Shown piece after piece: positions 1-12,957 of a stretch of 64,000 bases of DNA (position 1 is the stretch's first letter; each line of letters starts with the position of its first letter). This DNA comes from Trichopria drosophilae. Taxonomy: Eukaryota > Arthropoda > Insecta > Hymenoptera > Diapriidae. A program made the translations under genes and the position numbers. Location of the stretch: assembly GCA_030407085.1 (NCBI GenBank), contig CM059582.1, forward strand, positions 201,112,001-201,176,000, in the 5' to 3' direction. The notes under the pieces were generated by a model, which saw nothing but the letters and a program-made list of their open reading frames with translations, ran no database searches and was not told the DNA's origin.

Positions 1-914
1 GGTAACTATAGACTGTTTCAGACTATCAAAATGTTATATATGTATTTATAATAAAAAGATGTGGGAGATGGTGATCATCTCATTGCAACACTAAAAACAT
101 TATTTTGAAATGTGAAGGGGAGTTTAAAATCAACTTCAACCTTTCGAGGTTTGTCCAAATTACCCAAATTACTAAACTTTCTTCCAGATTATTTTTTACT
201 AATTATAAGATTATATTAGTTATCATGAATGAAATATACGTTTTCAACCGATTTTTCATTATTCCAACTGTTTTAGTTAATATCGCGCTATTTATGATTG
301 AATAGAAATTCATCATGTATTTTAAAACGAGATTTTCGACAGCTTCATAACAGTTCCTGTAATGAAAAAATGAAAAAAAGCACACCTAGTAGTACAATCT
401 GGCATACTTTCTACCACCGTTACGCTGAGATTCATAACAGATTGGAACCTAATTTTCGTTGCATGTTTCATTAACCTTGATGTTATCTAGAATAATATCA
501 TTTTTGCTGCTGTTTGAAATTTCTATATTACATCAGTGTAAATACATCTTATCCGAGTTATCGAAGGCACTCTCCTTCTAGTATCGCCAAAACTATCGAT
601 TAAGAAGCTACTAACATTTCACCATATCATGTATATTTAGAAAAAAAACTCGGTGCGCTTTGAAGTTATTTCAGTGATTGAGGGCTCATTTTCAAGCTAT
701 TTTTAAGCCCGACATATTTTTCCATAATAGCATTTGTCTTGCGATTAATATTTCTAAAGTTATGGCTACAAAAATGGGAAAAAATGCAATAGAGGTTACG
801 AAATGTCACAAAAGTAAGTTGTAGAGCTTGACGAAAACTTTTCCCCCTTCATACGTTCGATAAAAATTGAGTCTGCAGGAACATTCTTAATGTCGAAAAA
901 TTGGCCAAAAACGC
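1..914. other. AT-rich non-coding stretch
   Basis: No reading frame here exceeds what chance gives in AT-rich DNA, and no RNA gene or repeat structure was seen apart from short A/T runs. I see nothing that supports a gene. Confidence 0.6.
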
Positions 915-1560
915 GTTTAATACTGACCATGAGTCTCTTGAAGAAGAAAAAAGGCAATGAAAGTGGATCAAAAAACGGGATGAAAGAGATGTTTCTATAT
1001 CTACAGATTGTAAAATGTCGAAGAATGGAAATCCTTGCTGATCCCTTTTGTCGAGATATCTACATTTCTGTGTCTTTAAACTTTCACCATTCATGTTACA
1101 ATAATTTAATGTTTATCAAATGCATTTGAATAATAATGAAACATATGTTTGGCACAATTTTACAATTGAAATTAAAGTAATTCGAAGATAATGTACGGAT
1201 GTTACAATTTTCAAAACCGGAAGAGATTCAATACTTCCCATTTTCAGCGTAACCCCGGACCAACGTCGAGAAGTCTGGTCCCATCTTTTGTTATTTTATA
1301 TTTTAAAGGTATTTTCGAATTTTATTAGAAAAATGAAATAAGCAATGAAACTTGTAATATAAATTACAAGTTAAATATTAAGAGATGAAAACTCAACAAC
1401 TGATTTCAGCAGAAAGCATTCAAATTCTTGAATGATACGACGAATCAAAGATCGTTGATTTTTAATAACGTCTCTAAGAACTTTACAATAAAGGACATTT
1501 GGTGTTTACATCTATTGTTATACATCATCTTCGTTCATCTCTTGTGCTCTTTTTCTGGTA

Positions 1561-1740
1561 TATATACAGGGTGACCCGTTTTAACCTGTACAGTCAAATA
1601 ACTTGAAACAATGCGATTAAAAAAATATTTCAACAAAAATTCAGTATGAAGGGGCTGATTGAAAGGTGACCTAGACAATGACTTTGTTTTCAAGGTTATC
1701 TGAAGATTAAAGTGATTTTTATTAATAGGAACCTCACTTT
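1561..1740. repeat. Repeat fragment starting at a CAGGGTGACCC edge
   Basis: The stretch begins ATACAGGGTGACCCG and runs into a TCAAGGTTATC segment. A similar edge, GCAGGGTGTCAATTAAGT, followed by TCAAGGTCATT occurs at about 27098. The two may be ends of the same repeat family; only the edges are clearly alike. Confidence 0.35.
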
Positions 1741-1859
1741 TAATATTTAATTTGCACAATTAAATTTAGTTTTTTCATTTGGATATGTTAGTACGTACAA
1801 AAGAAGTATTCTTGACAATATAGAACATATGAAATCGACTTTAGTGAAAGCTGTAAGGG

Positions 1860-2065
1860 GTATGTGCCCTGCAAAAATGCACCATCATCAAATTACAATA
1901 GAGTTCCGGTAGAATTGCGGCTCGGTATATTTATGTCCCAGCGTATTTATCCGGTTCCGTCTCATTATATTTACCTGTCGCCGCTGTCATTTTCCTCCAT
2001 CTTGCAGGCTGGGACCTCGGGAAGGGCCTGTTGTGACGTCCTCAGCTTCCGAAAAACGTCCAAGA
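1860..2065. other. GC-richer patch sharing a 23-bp block with 18.67 kb
   Basis: This patch is clearly less AT-rich than its surroundings. The block GGTTCCGTCTCATTATATTT at about 1955-1974, followed by ACC, recurs inverted at about 18671-18697 as GGTAAATATAACGAGACGG. It has no convincing coding frame: the 71-residue frame here matches no family I recognise. It may be a dispersed repeat fragment or single-copy non-coding sequence. Confidence 0.35.
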
Positions 2066-2310
2066 TTCCTTTTTTGTAGAGGTGTGTTATTAATCAAATA
2101 CATTGGATAAAAATTAAATTAATATAACATGAATGGAGAATGTTTGAAAACACCGAAATGTCGATATCTCGAAAAAGAGATCAGTTAGAATCTCCATTCT
2201 ACGATATTTCACATCTGCAAATGATATAGAAACATCCCTTTTATTCCGATTTTGGATCCATTTTTGCTGCCTTTTTTTCTTATTCAAGAGACCCCCGTGT
2301 GACAGTATCA

Positions 2311-5300
2311 TCTGCGAGCAAACTAAAAACAAAAACTCTAAAAATCTTGTGTCTTCTGGACACAACCTCAAAAGCAGGAGAAACGGCATTTTGAGGTACA
2401 TAACCCCAAGTAGAAATTTGGCATCGGAAAAAGCTTGGACCTGGGTAGTTTCCCTATCTAAAGCTAGTAACTGTCCTGGAAATCTAACCTGGATCGATGC
2501 GTGATTGGGGATGTCTGGCAAAGCAGATTCCCTGTTTCAAAACTAGCCTGGTCCAGGCCGCGCTGTTGTTTCGTCATAACGATAATTTTCGGTATTGTTC
2601 AGATTGTGGTCTTTATTGTCATGCACTTTCTTTGCATTGACTCATCTTGTTTTTTTCGTTCGACCTTCTTCTTGTGTTTCATGTCGTCCATCTTTCTTCT
2701 TTAGTCCCACGCCTTTCGTTTTTCCTCTTTCGCCTTTCTCCTTTGGTTTCATGTCTTTTGGGTGAGCCTCCAATTGCAGAGTTGAATATCACTAACTTTC
2801 ACATTAGAAAAGTTAAAAACGTCTTATTTATTAAGGGCAAATATAATCTTTTCAGCAAAGCGTCACATAAAAGTGCTCGACTTGGCTTTTCTATCGAGAG
2901 TGGCGACAGCGTCGAGACCCGATCTTTCTTCGGGTTTCTCCGGAATATGGCTTGCTATGCAACTCAGTCAGTGGTTTGTTTGTCATAGTATTGTGGAAAT
3001 TATCCACTGGAAATCCTGGACCTGTCTAGATTTTCCAAGATATATTTTCCAAGGCTGGCCCACTATATAATAAGAATCAAGGAAATTTCTATTTGGGACC
3101 TCAAATATCTCAACGTCTTCACGTAATTGGGAGGGGAACGGGTGAATGCAGAATTCCACGTGTTAGAAGCGTTCAAAAAAAAATATATAAAAGATCAGTG
3201 CAAATCTTGACTTCCGCATCAAGTTCTGCAGTTGAGCGATCATGTACGAACGCTCGGTCCAGTGTTGAATATTATAGAAACCTGGGCAATTTATAATTGA
3301 ACCCTCTTTCTTCGGCAAGACCCATTTACTCCGGAAGAAGCTAAAACGTGCTTTATGCTGAATCTCAAGTGAAACCCTCGAAGTGAACCGCGGCTCGACG
3401 GGGTGCACACGCCGAAGATTCAAAGTATCACGAGGGAGCATTAAAGTTTCAGGTGCAATGCTCCTATTCCCACGATCCCTTTTCAAGAAATGCTCTCGCG
3501 ACTCGGCGTCGCGGCGTGTTCGCGAGACAAAAGTTATATTTGCCTATCATAAATCTTTAATTTGCCGCTCGTATCGCCGGGAATAAGATAGCGAATAGTA
3601 GCCGCTGGAGGAGTCGCTGAAGGAAGATCCGACAACGCATTGCGGTGGTCACGTTTTGTTCAGGTTTCGCGCCGAAGCGAGGGTGCCACTACCAGACATT
3701 GATATTATTCGCGACGCATTGCATACAAATGCACCAGGAAACGTGGGATTCTTGCAGGAGAGATATTACGCTTCCCCGGCCACAGGGCGGCAGAAGGTTC
3801 GCACCGGAGAATAAGACCCGGACAAAATCATCCCCTTCCCACGACACGCCATTCCTATTTTTGTTTCCAAGGATTATATTATGAAACTTCTTAGCGGGGA
3901 TAATTTAAGAGAGCGTAAATAAAAAGAAATTAAATAAGGAATGCAGTTTCAAGATGCAACTTAAGAAACAGAGCTGCATCTTTTACAAATTCTTGACTTA
4001 CGACTTGGACGTAATATGGAAATGACGATAGAGCTGAACGCGTGAGTTACGGGGTACTTTTTTTTCTGATGGTCAATTTGAATGAAATTCTCATCCTCCG
4101 TGGAGGGAGGGTGAAACTGCGGAAAATGACGGTGAGGACTGTCGGTAAAACGATAAAGTCGTAATTTCGTAGCATCGTTCTGGAGCGACGTCCTGCTTGC
4201 AAATTTTGGGCTGTAAAGTGATACGAATAAAATCATCATTCTCAGGTTTTCGTCCGTGTTTGATGTATTCGATTTTAGGCTACATAGTAGGTCAACGGGA
4301 TTTTATAATTGGAGAAAAATTTGGTCATTTTTGAAGGCATCTTTTGCATGGACTCCGAATCCGATGTCAGAATTAGTCCCTCACATGACAATTTAGAGGT
4401 ATTTGAGGTTACACGAAGAAATTAAATAGTTGGAACTAGTAACTTTTTACAATTTTTAAGTTATAGTTAATTTTATTATCGAAAGTAAACATTTCACATG
4501 AAGTAAGATTTAATTATAATGTGATATAGTTCTTACTAACACGTCTGATTCTGCAAAATTCCCATCAGGTCGGTTATAAAAAAAAAAGGGAAGGTAATTA
4601 TTATAGAGTGTTTGACCTAGAATCCTGGCCCATCATATCAGGCATTTTTGTACCATTCAGTTCAATTGGCCAAAAATGGCTGTGGGTATTCTTATTAAAA
4701 ACTTTAAAATTATTAAAATATTGAAATTATTGTAAGTTAATGCCGGGGTGTAAACCTCGATGAGCTCAACTCCCTTTGGAAACCGCAAAAATGTTCGCAG
4801 ATTTTAGGTATTTCTTACCGTTTTCGTGATATACTAATTTTTGAAATTACAATTTCAAGCCCATAACTGGAGATTATATATTGAATACAAAACTCCTGAA
4901 AACAAGCAAAATGAAAGAAGAAAAACAGTAAGTACATAAAAAGTAAACAAAAAAAAGAGAAAAAGAATAAAATCATAAAGAAAATAAAAATAATAAATAA
5001 TTTTAAAGCACTAACAAATTTTAAAAATTCGAAAAGTAAACAAAAAACTGTCAGGTCCTCCATTCTTGGTGATTCTGGGTTCTGCAGAGAGCAGGATCTA
5101 AAAACTGAAAAAAAAATCTTTTACATTTTTTACGATACATAATTGGCCATGAATGGTTTATTGAATTTGTATTCGTCAGAAAGTTAACGAATTTCAGATA
5201 CTTTGAGTCGGAACTGAAATTCAAAATTCGGGATTACAAACATCTAAAGATTTTTGAATGCTAGCTGAATCCGCTGTTTTGAATATTGAAAATCCGATTT

Positions 5301-8300
5301 CAAATTCGGTTTCAGCAACTTCAAAAACTATGAGTTAAACAATTAGTCTAATCATTGAAGTATAAATTTGTTTTTTTTTTTCAAGTGCGTGCATATGCAT
5401 CATGAGATAAAAAGTGCACTACTTTTTTGTGTGCATATGTGCGTCGCTAACACTCTAGACGTTAATAGTTAATTATAAAAATAAAAAAATTAAAGGCCTT
5501 AATAACAGAATAACTTTCAGATATGCAACAGAAAAAAGAAATTTTCTCTTCGACTTACTTATTATTAGGAAAGGAAATGGTTCATTGGATACAATTGGTG
5601 TCATAAAAACATCTGGTCCGGACGATATGTTAATTTTGCATCCAATTAAAGTATAGTTTAGGGACTAAATACACAGAGTAATGCAACTTTCCGAAATACG
5701 CTTTACACAAAAAATCTAAAGTTGGTTAAAAAAATATTGAATGAAAATGGATACCCTGCAGATATTACAAAAGTAATTAGTCCCCGCTTTACTAAATTTT
5801 ATAATTTTCTAACCCTCCTGAGGACCAGTTTTTCTTTTCCACATGAAAGCAATGTTCTTTAGGAGAATATATTTGTCATGGTGCACAGGAGGGTTAATTG
5901 ACTACAAAAATTATAAGGAAGTGAATTGTAATAAACAGTTATCAGTTCCGTACATATAAGGTAGAATAGAAATATTTCAAAAAAAATTACGAAAAGAAAA
6001 CATCCGTCTGGTCTCAAAACCAACTTTTAAGAACATCGGTGCAATCGAACCGTTTAAAGACCAACTACCTCCTCTACTCAAACTTAACAATGGGTATTAT
6101 GGGTAACAACCCAACCAACAATCCGAATGATTGGATATTGGAGGTTAGGTTAGTACAAAAAACGGGGGTCTGGGAGGCGCAGCCCACTTGCACGCACTCT
6201 TCAGATTCAGGCATGACATTTCAAAGGATATAGTAAATTTTGCATTTTTAAAACAATTTTCGGGCAGTTTCGTCGGTAATTTGAAGACTTATCGGTGTGA
6301 TTACCAAAAAAATGAACACGCTCTACAACTTTTGTTTGAAATATTTTTTCGTTCAATTCATACTTTTCGAAATAAAAACGCATTTTTGGATTATTTTTTT
6401 TTAAGATAGCCGCGACGGCCGAGCGCCGATTTCTGTTGTCATTTTCGTTTTCAGGTGGAAAAATACATGATGCGTACCTTCTGGATTTTTCGATTTCAAA
6501 TAGGTGTATCATCCAAAGGTTTACCCCAACAAAATATAAATAGAGAAGACAAATTTTGCAGACGTTTATCAATTCATATAATCGATATAAACCTTAATTT
6601 TTGCTAGAAACATCGAAATATTAGGAATAGAAACGAATAATAAAAAACATAGAAAGTTTTTTTTATTAAAAACAGTAAAAATATAGGTAGGTTCCTAGAA
6701 GATTTCGTGCATAAAATCGTTCTGGTTGGTTCGGATGGATACCTGTAAAATCTTCTCCCCATATATAACATCTTGAAGTTGTCATTTTCATTCTTCCACA
6801 ATATTATTTTTTTTTACTCGTTAATTGTTCAATTTGTTCACCCATTTCCGAAGAGGGTCCAGATAAAGAGGCTGGAATATAAATTTGTATTTAATATTAA
6901 ATTATTATGTATTAAAATTATCTTCTTAATTGCTTTTATTTACCTTTTTGTATTTATTATATTTACTTAAATGTTTTTATTTACCTTTTCATTTTCGTTC
7001 ATGTAACCTGACCGGTTAACGAACATTGATCGTTTAATTTAAAATATATAATATAATAATTCTTTAAGCATGTTAATTTCACATTACTAGTCGTATAAAT
7101 TTTTTGAACGATATATAGGCCAAATCGATTTCAAATCGTGCGTTCAGAAATATATTATTCTACTTGAAAAGTGAAGAAACGTGTTTTTTAAGTTTTTTAC
7201 TTTTTACGAATTACTGAAGATTTTGTGAATAACAAATTTTAAAAAAATATGCCTCCAAAAATTAAAAATGTAGAGAACCAATAACAATAATGTAATTTCA
7301 TAAAAAAAACACCTTTTTTCATACATATTCAGAATTTCTAGATTGTTATTTTTCTGGTTTTGAGAAGAAGAAAACTATTTTAAATTTTTTTTTCAAAATC
7401 TCGCCGCGGTTTTCAAGATTTTCAGTTATTCTTCGTATGTTTTTTTGTTACATATCTTAAAAAGTACAGATTATCGATAACTGTCACTAATATAGCTAAA
7501 GGTTTAAAGGAAAAACAAGAAATTGTAAAAACACATTCATCCTTAATATTTTTCGGTTTTGTAGTAGGTATAGTAGATATAACATCAATAATTTACAAGA
7601 AAAACCTTTTTTGTTTCTTGGACAGATTTTTCTAACAGGTAATTTTTCTTTACTGTGGGTTCAGTTTCTGTGAATAAATTCTTATTAATTTTCTTTAATT
7701 GTTATTAGTATAACAGTAATATAACAGTGAAAATATGAAGATTCATATTTTCCGATAAAAACAATCTATCTAAGAAAAAATAAATATTATTGTTTATTAT
7801 AAATAATGTTTTTATTACAAATGATTCATGTTACTAAAAACGTAAAAACTTTTTAAAAATTTTGGATGATGTTGGTTATTCTTTTAAAGCGTTTGGTATA
7901 TAACACTTTTCACGATGTATGCACGTAATAATATTGGAAAATGCAAAATAAATACATAACGAACATCTAGCATTGATATAAACCACGGATTGTAAGAGGT
8001 TTTAAAAAAAAATTAGAAATAGTTTCTTTCTCTTCAGAAACAGATAAATAATAAATTTGCGACAATCTGATTTTCTTGACAAAATCTTAAAAAATTCGTT
8101 AAAGAATAAAAAAAAAAAAATTATCGGCGAAAATTTAAAACAGCACGTGTTCCTTTATTTTTTAAGCAAAGCAATATATCTTTCATCATGAAGTTGATGC
8201 TTAACATGCCATCGGTTTGCTTACTTAAATTTCGTTAAGAAGTGTGATATGATAAGCAATGTTTAAATAATAAGCTTAAAGAATGTTCTAACTTTATTTT

Positions 8301-10549
8301 AAGTAAAAAAAAACATAAAGTCATTTTAAAATTACTTTGATGGCAGAAACAAATAATGAAAAAAAAAGAAACAGTTGCGTTTAAACCTAAAAACACCATA
8401 TTAATTACTAAGTATCACTCTTACTAAATTGCAACGATAAACATTAAAGCATTTTCCGTTAAATTCTGAAATAATTAATCAGATATGTTAATAAGAATTA
8501 TAATGCCGTGTAAATCAGTGTTATTTCACATAAAATGTTTACTTTTAATGCAATTTTGTTGTTTTGCAATTTTGATATAACAATAATTCTGCGCATCTCT
8601 ACTATTTCAATATCCCACTGTATTTGTATTAAATTCTGATAACAACATCATGTCAACAAATTTAGTATTTTTTTATTAGAATGCTCCAAATAAAATATAG
8701 AAAGTTTATTCGCTGCATAAATATCGTTGTTATCTTAACTAACTTATGGAAAAACAAGTCATATTTTTGTTAAATATATAAAAAACAGTATTAAAAAAAA
8801 CACAAATCAGCTAATACAATTAAATTAGATAATTGTATTAGAGAGTTATATGAGGCTTTCGAGTTTCTGGATTAAAAGAACTTGTTTATGCTGATCCTTA
8901 TACTTAAAAACAAATTCACATTAATTAAAATAATATTAAATACAATGTATATTTAACACCAATTATTTTAATATTTTAGTCTATAAGTATTCAATAAAAC
9001 ACTTCATAGAAAATTGCGATGTATTTACGTAAATTGATAGGCACCAAAATATTACTAATATTTAAGAACGTAAAGTTATAAGTGTTTTCAACATTACAAA
9101 CCACATAACAAATTTAATTGGTGTAAGAACCTCATTTTATCTAATATAATTCGTGTCTTTTACCATAAACGTAGTGGAAGTGCCATTACGACGAGTTTTA
9201 TGAGACCGATCGCGTCTTTGCTGCAAATTAAGTAGTCGTATAAAAACAAATGATCGTGTTTTAAACAGGACTAATTAATATCCGCATTAATCGAGCCTAT
9301 AATAGCTGTAGTTAAAAAATCTCTATAAAATTTAAATTTCAAGGGAGATATGCAAGTTTAGATACATTTATATATGAATTTAGTGTCATTACTTATTAGC
9401 GATCTTCATTAAGATTGCTAATTAATGTGTACAGGTATCTTTTGATAATTAACTAATTCCAGATACCTTCATCAAAAGTTGCTACGAATGTACAATATGA
9501 TTAAACGAAGATAGGAAAGTTTAAAAAAATGTAAATTGTTTATATTCTCGAAAATTAATCATATGTTTATATTTTCCAGAATGTTATTATGTATTTGTCA
9601 TAGAATATTAACGAATTGGCCCTTCTTAAAGCAGTTATAAAACATGCGCATGATGTATAAGGAAAATCCAATATTCCGGAAAGTAAATGAAAATATATTA
9701 TGCAAAATGGCTGCTGGATAAAAGGCAAAATTCATGGCTCTGCATTCTAAGAATTACATCTCTTGTAAGTAAAGTTGTAAAAAAGTTGTAAAAAGATTGA
9801 TTATCTTTTTATATTGCATTATCCATAGCGAAAATTTTCTTTGTAAGTGATCAGGAAAGTCCCTTTTGAAAAGAACGTCGAAAGAGTAATTTTTATTATT
9901 GGATTTAATAATGTACTGCTTTTTTAAATTCACAAGTCATTTTTTTATGTGTTATAGATCTTAACTTAAATACGCCAGCAATGTTTTCATTGGTAAGCTC
10001 AATTTCTACTCTAAAATGCAATTAACTTACTAAATCGTAATTTTTAGTCGTTTCGGACAAGGCAAAGACAGAATGCCGTAATTTATCTCCTAAAATTGCC
10101 TTATAGCTAAATAAACTTTGAGAATATTTATACATAACCTAAAAATATCTTACATTTTATATACGTAAAATATTTATATATAGTGGAGTAAGTTTACAAG
10201 TCAATATCGTATGCTGCACTCTGAAATTTACTTTATTCCAATCTTAGAAAGAAAATTTCTTTATTGGTTAATATTCTGACTAATAAGGTAAAATTAAAAC
10301 AAATCATGGCGCTCTTTAACTTATTTAACAGTATAATTTACTACGACAAATTTTTTATGGGACATTTTGACAAAAAATTGGATTTTCACAAAACTTTTTT
10401 GAAATATTTAATCTAACCTAACAGCTAAAGCAATACCTCACGTCGCTATTGGTGTCTTTTTATATATCAACCAGAAAATTGTTCACTGTAGTACAAGGAA
10501 TCGCACAAAATCATCAATATTATCAGAAACATTCTTAAGAACAATTTGT
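2311..10549. other. Long gene-free interval
   Basis: About 2.5-3.9 kb is richer in CpG and pyrimidine tracts. From 3.9 kb onward the sequence is strongly AT-rich with many homopolymer runs. A short hairpin, GAGACCCGA facing TCGGGTTTCTC, lies near 2914-2942. Around 6150-6190 a GGGGGTCTGGGAGGCGCAGC segment recalls the GGGGGCGAAGCCCCC motif of the 57-kb palindrome. No frame shows a recognisable domain, and no splice-bounded exon can be argued from sequence alone. Confidence 0.5.
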
Positions 10550-10900
10550 AGGCCCTTGAGGTGTCACTGAAAGGTCATTTCAAGGTCAAAAATGTTTGAC
10601 CAAGGGGTTAACTGTATTTGCCACTTGAAGGTCAAATCCGTTTGACTCCCGGATTATTTATTAAGAATATTCAGAAGTCAATCATTACTTACATTTTCAG
10701 AACATGTACGTTTTGAAATGTATGGTTTTTTGAATGGCTGCTTTGTGAGTTATCGGGTTTTTGAAGTGCACCCAATGATTCGCCTCTAAATGTGCTTAAT
10801 GAACAATCCGGGGGTCAAACTGAATAGACCTTCAAGCGGCCTACAAAGTTAACTTCTTAGTCAAACATTTTTAACCTTGAAATCACATTTTGTCACAAAA
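10550..10900. repeat. Inverted-repeat element with AAGGTCA motifs
   Basis: The left arm (about 10573-10660) contains TTTCAAGGTCA, AATGTTTGACC, GGTTAAC, CTTGAAGGTC and CCGGATT. The reverse complement of about 10800-10886 gives the same series in the same order with about 20% differences. The arms are about 87 bp with a spacer of about 140 bp. The segment containing TCGGGTTTTTGAAGTGCACC (about 10757) recurs directly at about 10989 as TCGGGTTTTTGAGGCGCACC. This is probably a non-autonomous element; no protein is encoded. Confidence 0.65.
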
Positions 10901-11334
10901 AAACACAATTTGTCTGTAATTTTGAATATCTGGTTTTAAATCACTGTTTTTTAAATGATTGTATTTTGAAATCCCTGTTACGTGATTTGTCGGGTTTTTG
11001 AGGCGCACCCTAATTTGCTCATTGTTATATTATTTTTATATGTTTACAATAACTTTATAGTTAAAAATACTCCTGTTTTATATGTGAACATACACTGTGC
11101 GACATATGTGTTAAATATGAATACGAAATTGCAACCTTCAAAGGTGGAAAATTTGCCAAAAAAATTGAAATGAGAAAAATAAGACAAAGCTAATTGAACG
11201 GTTCAGTTCCTTTCGTATGTACCTTAAATTTATACGATTAATAATAAACAACAACAAATTTAGGCAAGTGGCTCTGACGAAACTGTATGTAAGTTATTCC
11301 AAAATAGTGTAGAAAGAGCCGACAGATCAACAGA

Positions 11335-11400
11335 TCAATCCTTTTTTGCCCGAAATGAGAAAAGCAGGTATATTAGTTTCAGCTCAGTTTTTTGAAAGAA
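11335..11400 (+). repeat. Arm-like copy of the 19.0-kb inverted-repeat element
   Basis: The block GCCCGAAATGAGAAAAGCAG, followed by TTTCAGCTCAG about 15 bp later, matches the arm of the element at 19004-19262 in order and spacing. Only one arm is recognisable here, so it is a fragment. Confidence 0.5.
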
Positions 11401-11580
11401 GATTTTTTTTTATTTAGCAGGCGAAAAATGGGCATTTTACGCCTCGTTTTGCGTGACAGTATAAAAAACGCTACTTTTTTATCGGTGTATCAAGAATATT
11501 ACACATTTTTTTCTTCTCATAACTCACAATTTACGATGTCAGTAAACGTCATAACAAAATGAGGGAATAAAATCTTACTA

Positions 11581-11695
11581 GAGCGTAAAATATAGTTTTA
11601 CGCCCGCAGGCGATCAGTGTGTCAGAGGCGTGGCGAAACTATCTTGAGGGAATCGGGTGATGGTCTTTGAGGTATTAGAGTTTACACCCGTGATA
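11581..11695 (+). repeat. Dispersed hairpin repeat family H, copy 1
   Basis: The element opens with the hairpin GCGTAAAA-TATAG-TTTTACGC, followed by CCGCAGGCGATCAG, GGCGAAA, TTGAGGGAATCGGGTGAT and a terminal TTTACACCC. The same order occurs on the opposite strand at 29838-29957 and partly at 40735-40812. No coding frame is present. The conserved hairpin suggests selection on structure during mobilisation, as in MITE or SINE-like elements; this is inference. Confidence 0.6.
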
Positions 11696-11699
11696 TAAA

Positions 11700-12957
11700 C
11701 AACATTTTTCGTCATAACGGGTTTAATATTCGAATTTATGCCAATCAATTAAAATTATAAATAGAGGGAAACTCCTAAAATTGGATTTTATAATCCAAAT
11801 AATTTATTCTTCGATAATTACATTAATATATATTTGGATAATTTAAATATAAAACAAAAGTAGTTAACACGCATTAAATGTAAAACAAACTATGTTAATT
11901 TATTTGAACTAGAACTATTGGAATATAACGATATTTTATAATTAGTAAAAAAAAACAATAGCAAAGTGGTGCAAAAACGAATAAAACTTCAAGTGCACAT
12001 ACGTTAATAGAAACAGTACTCGTCCTTTTACAAATTTTCTTTTAGTGAGGAGTTTCTAAATTTACCACGTTCTCTTGTTTTTTAACCGAATCGATTGTAA
12101 AAAACTAAAAACTGTACGATAAACTTGTTGGTTCTCAATTCGATGCTTCACCCGCTTCGCAGACACTCAATTTTTTTCCTGGAATAATAGTAGATATATT
12201 GATATGAACTTCGTTTTACTAATACGTTCGATGTAGCTTCAGATCGCACATATTGAATGAATGTAAATTTGCATACGATATACTTAATATATATTGCTTA
12301 CAATAAAATTAATTTTAAATTTAGATATTCACAAATTTTCATTTTTAATTCTACCCATTTTATTTCACCTCTCTGTTTTCAACCCTCTCGCAACCCAGAA
12401 TCATTTCACCTACGTATGGACACCACGCATTTGAGTAATGATCCAAATGTAAAATGTAAAGTAGAGCGTATATAAATCAGACTGCAAATTAGTGCTCATT
12501 AGCAATGTTGTAATAAATATTTCGTATGTGACGTGAAAAACCACGACATAAATTACGTGTGAGAACTAGCTATTACGGCAGTCCGACGCCGCTTTTGAAA
12601 GCACTAAATTTGCATGCAACCTCTCAGGTCAATAAAGAAAATTATCGGTTGTCGCGCGTTAAGTAAGAGTCGAAGCGAATCGTGAATGTACTTAGAAATA
12701 GATCAGCACTTTCAACGAAAGAGAGGAAAAAAGTAGGGAATCGATGAAAGGTATTTGTTGACTTTAAATGAAAATTTCTAAAATGTTGCAGGCCAAGTAT
12801 CAATTAATGATTGTCGATTACCCATCAATCTTCTTGTCAATTCATGAAAATAATTTATCGTTTTCTTTGGATTATTTCATATCTCGTATTATTCTGATAA
12901 GAGTGAACATTACTGAAATTAGAGTTTTCATTATCGAAAGTCTGTGCTGACATAAGT
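11700..12957. other. AT-rich stretch without a supported feature
   Basis: Only short chance frames occur here. A slightly GC-richer patch lies at about 12540-12680. I see no repeat structure and no gene. Confidence 0.5.

Larger units (their letters stand above)
915..2310. repeat. Inverted-repeat pair (arms ~915-1107 and ~2126-2310)
   Basis: The left arm reads GATGTTTCTATATC, then a run ending AGAATGGA, then CGAGATATC, then ACATTTC, then CATTCATGTTA. The reverse complement of 2126-2310 repeats the same order with scattered substitutions. Both arms also share a GTCTCTTGAA block followed by AAGAAAAAA and GGCA on the outer (left) or inner (right) side. The arms are about 180 bp and enclose about 1 kb. 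This may be two copies of one dispersed repeat in opposite orientation, or the ends of a foldback element. I see no transposase frame between them, and the short reading frames overlapping the arms are by-products of the repeat. Confidence 0.6.

Noticed and set aside
2114..2521. 135-codon minus-strand frame as a gene
   Set aside because: Half of it is the arm of an inverted repeat whose other copy is also open by coincidence; no domain is seen.
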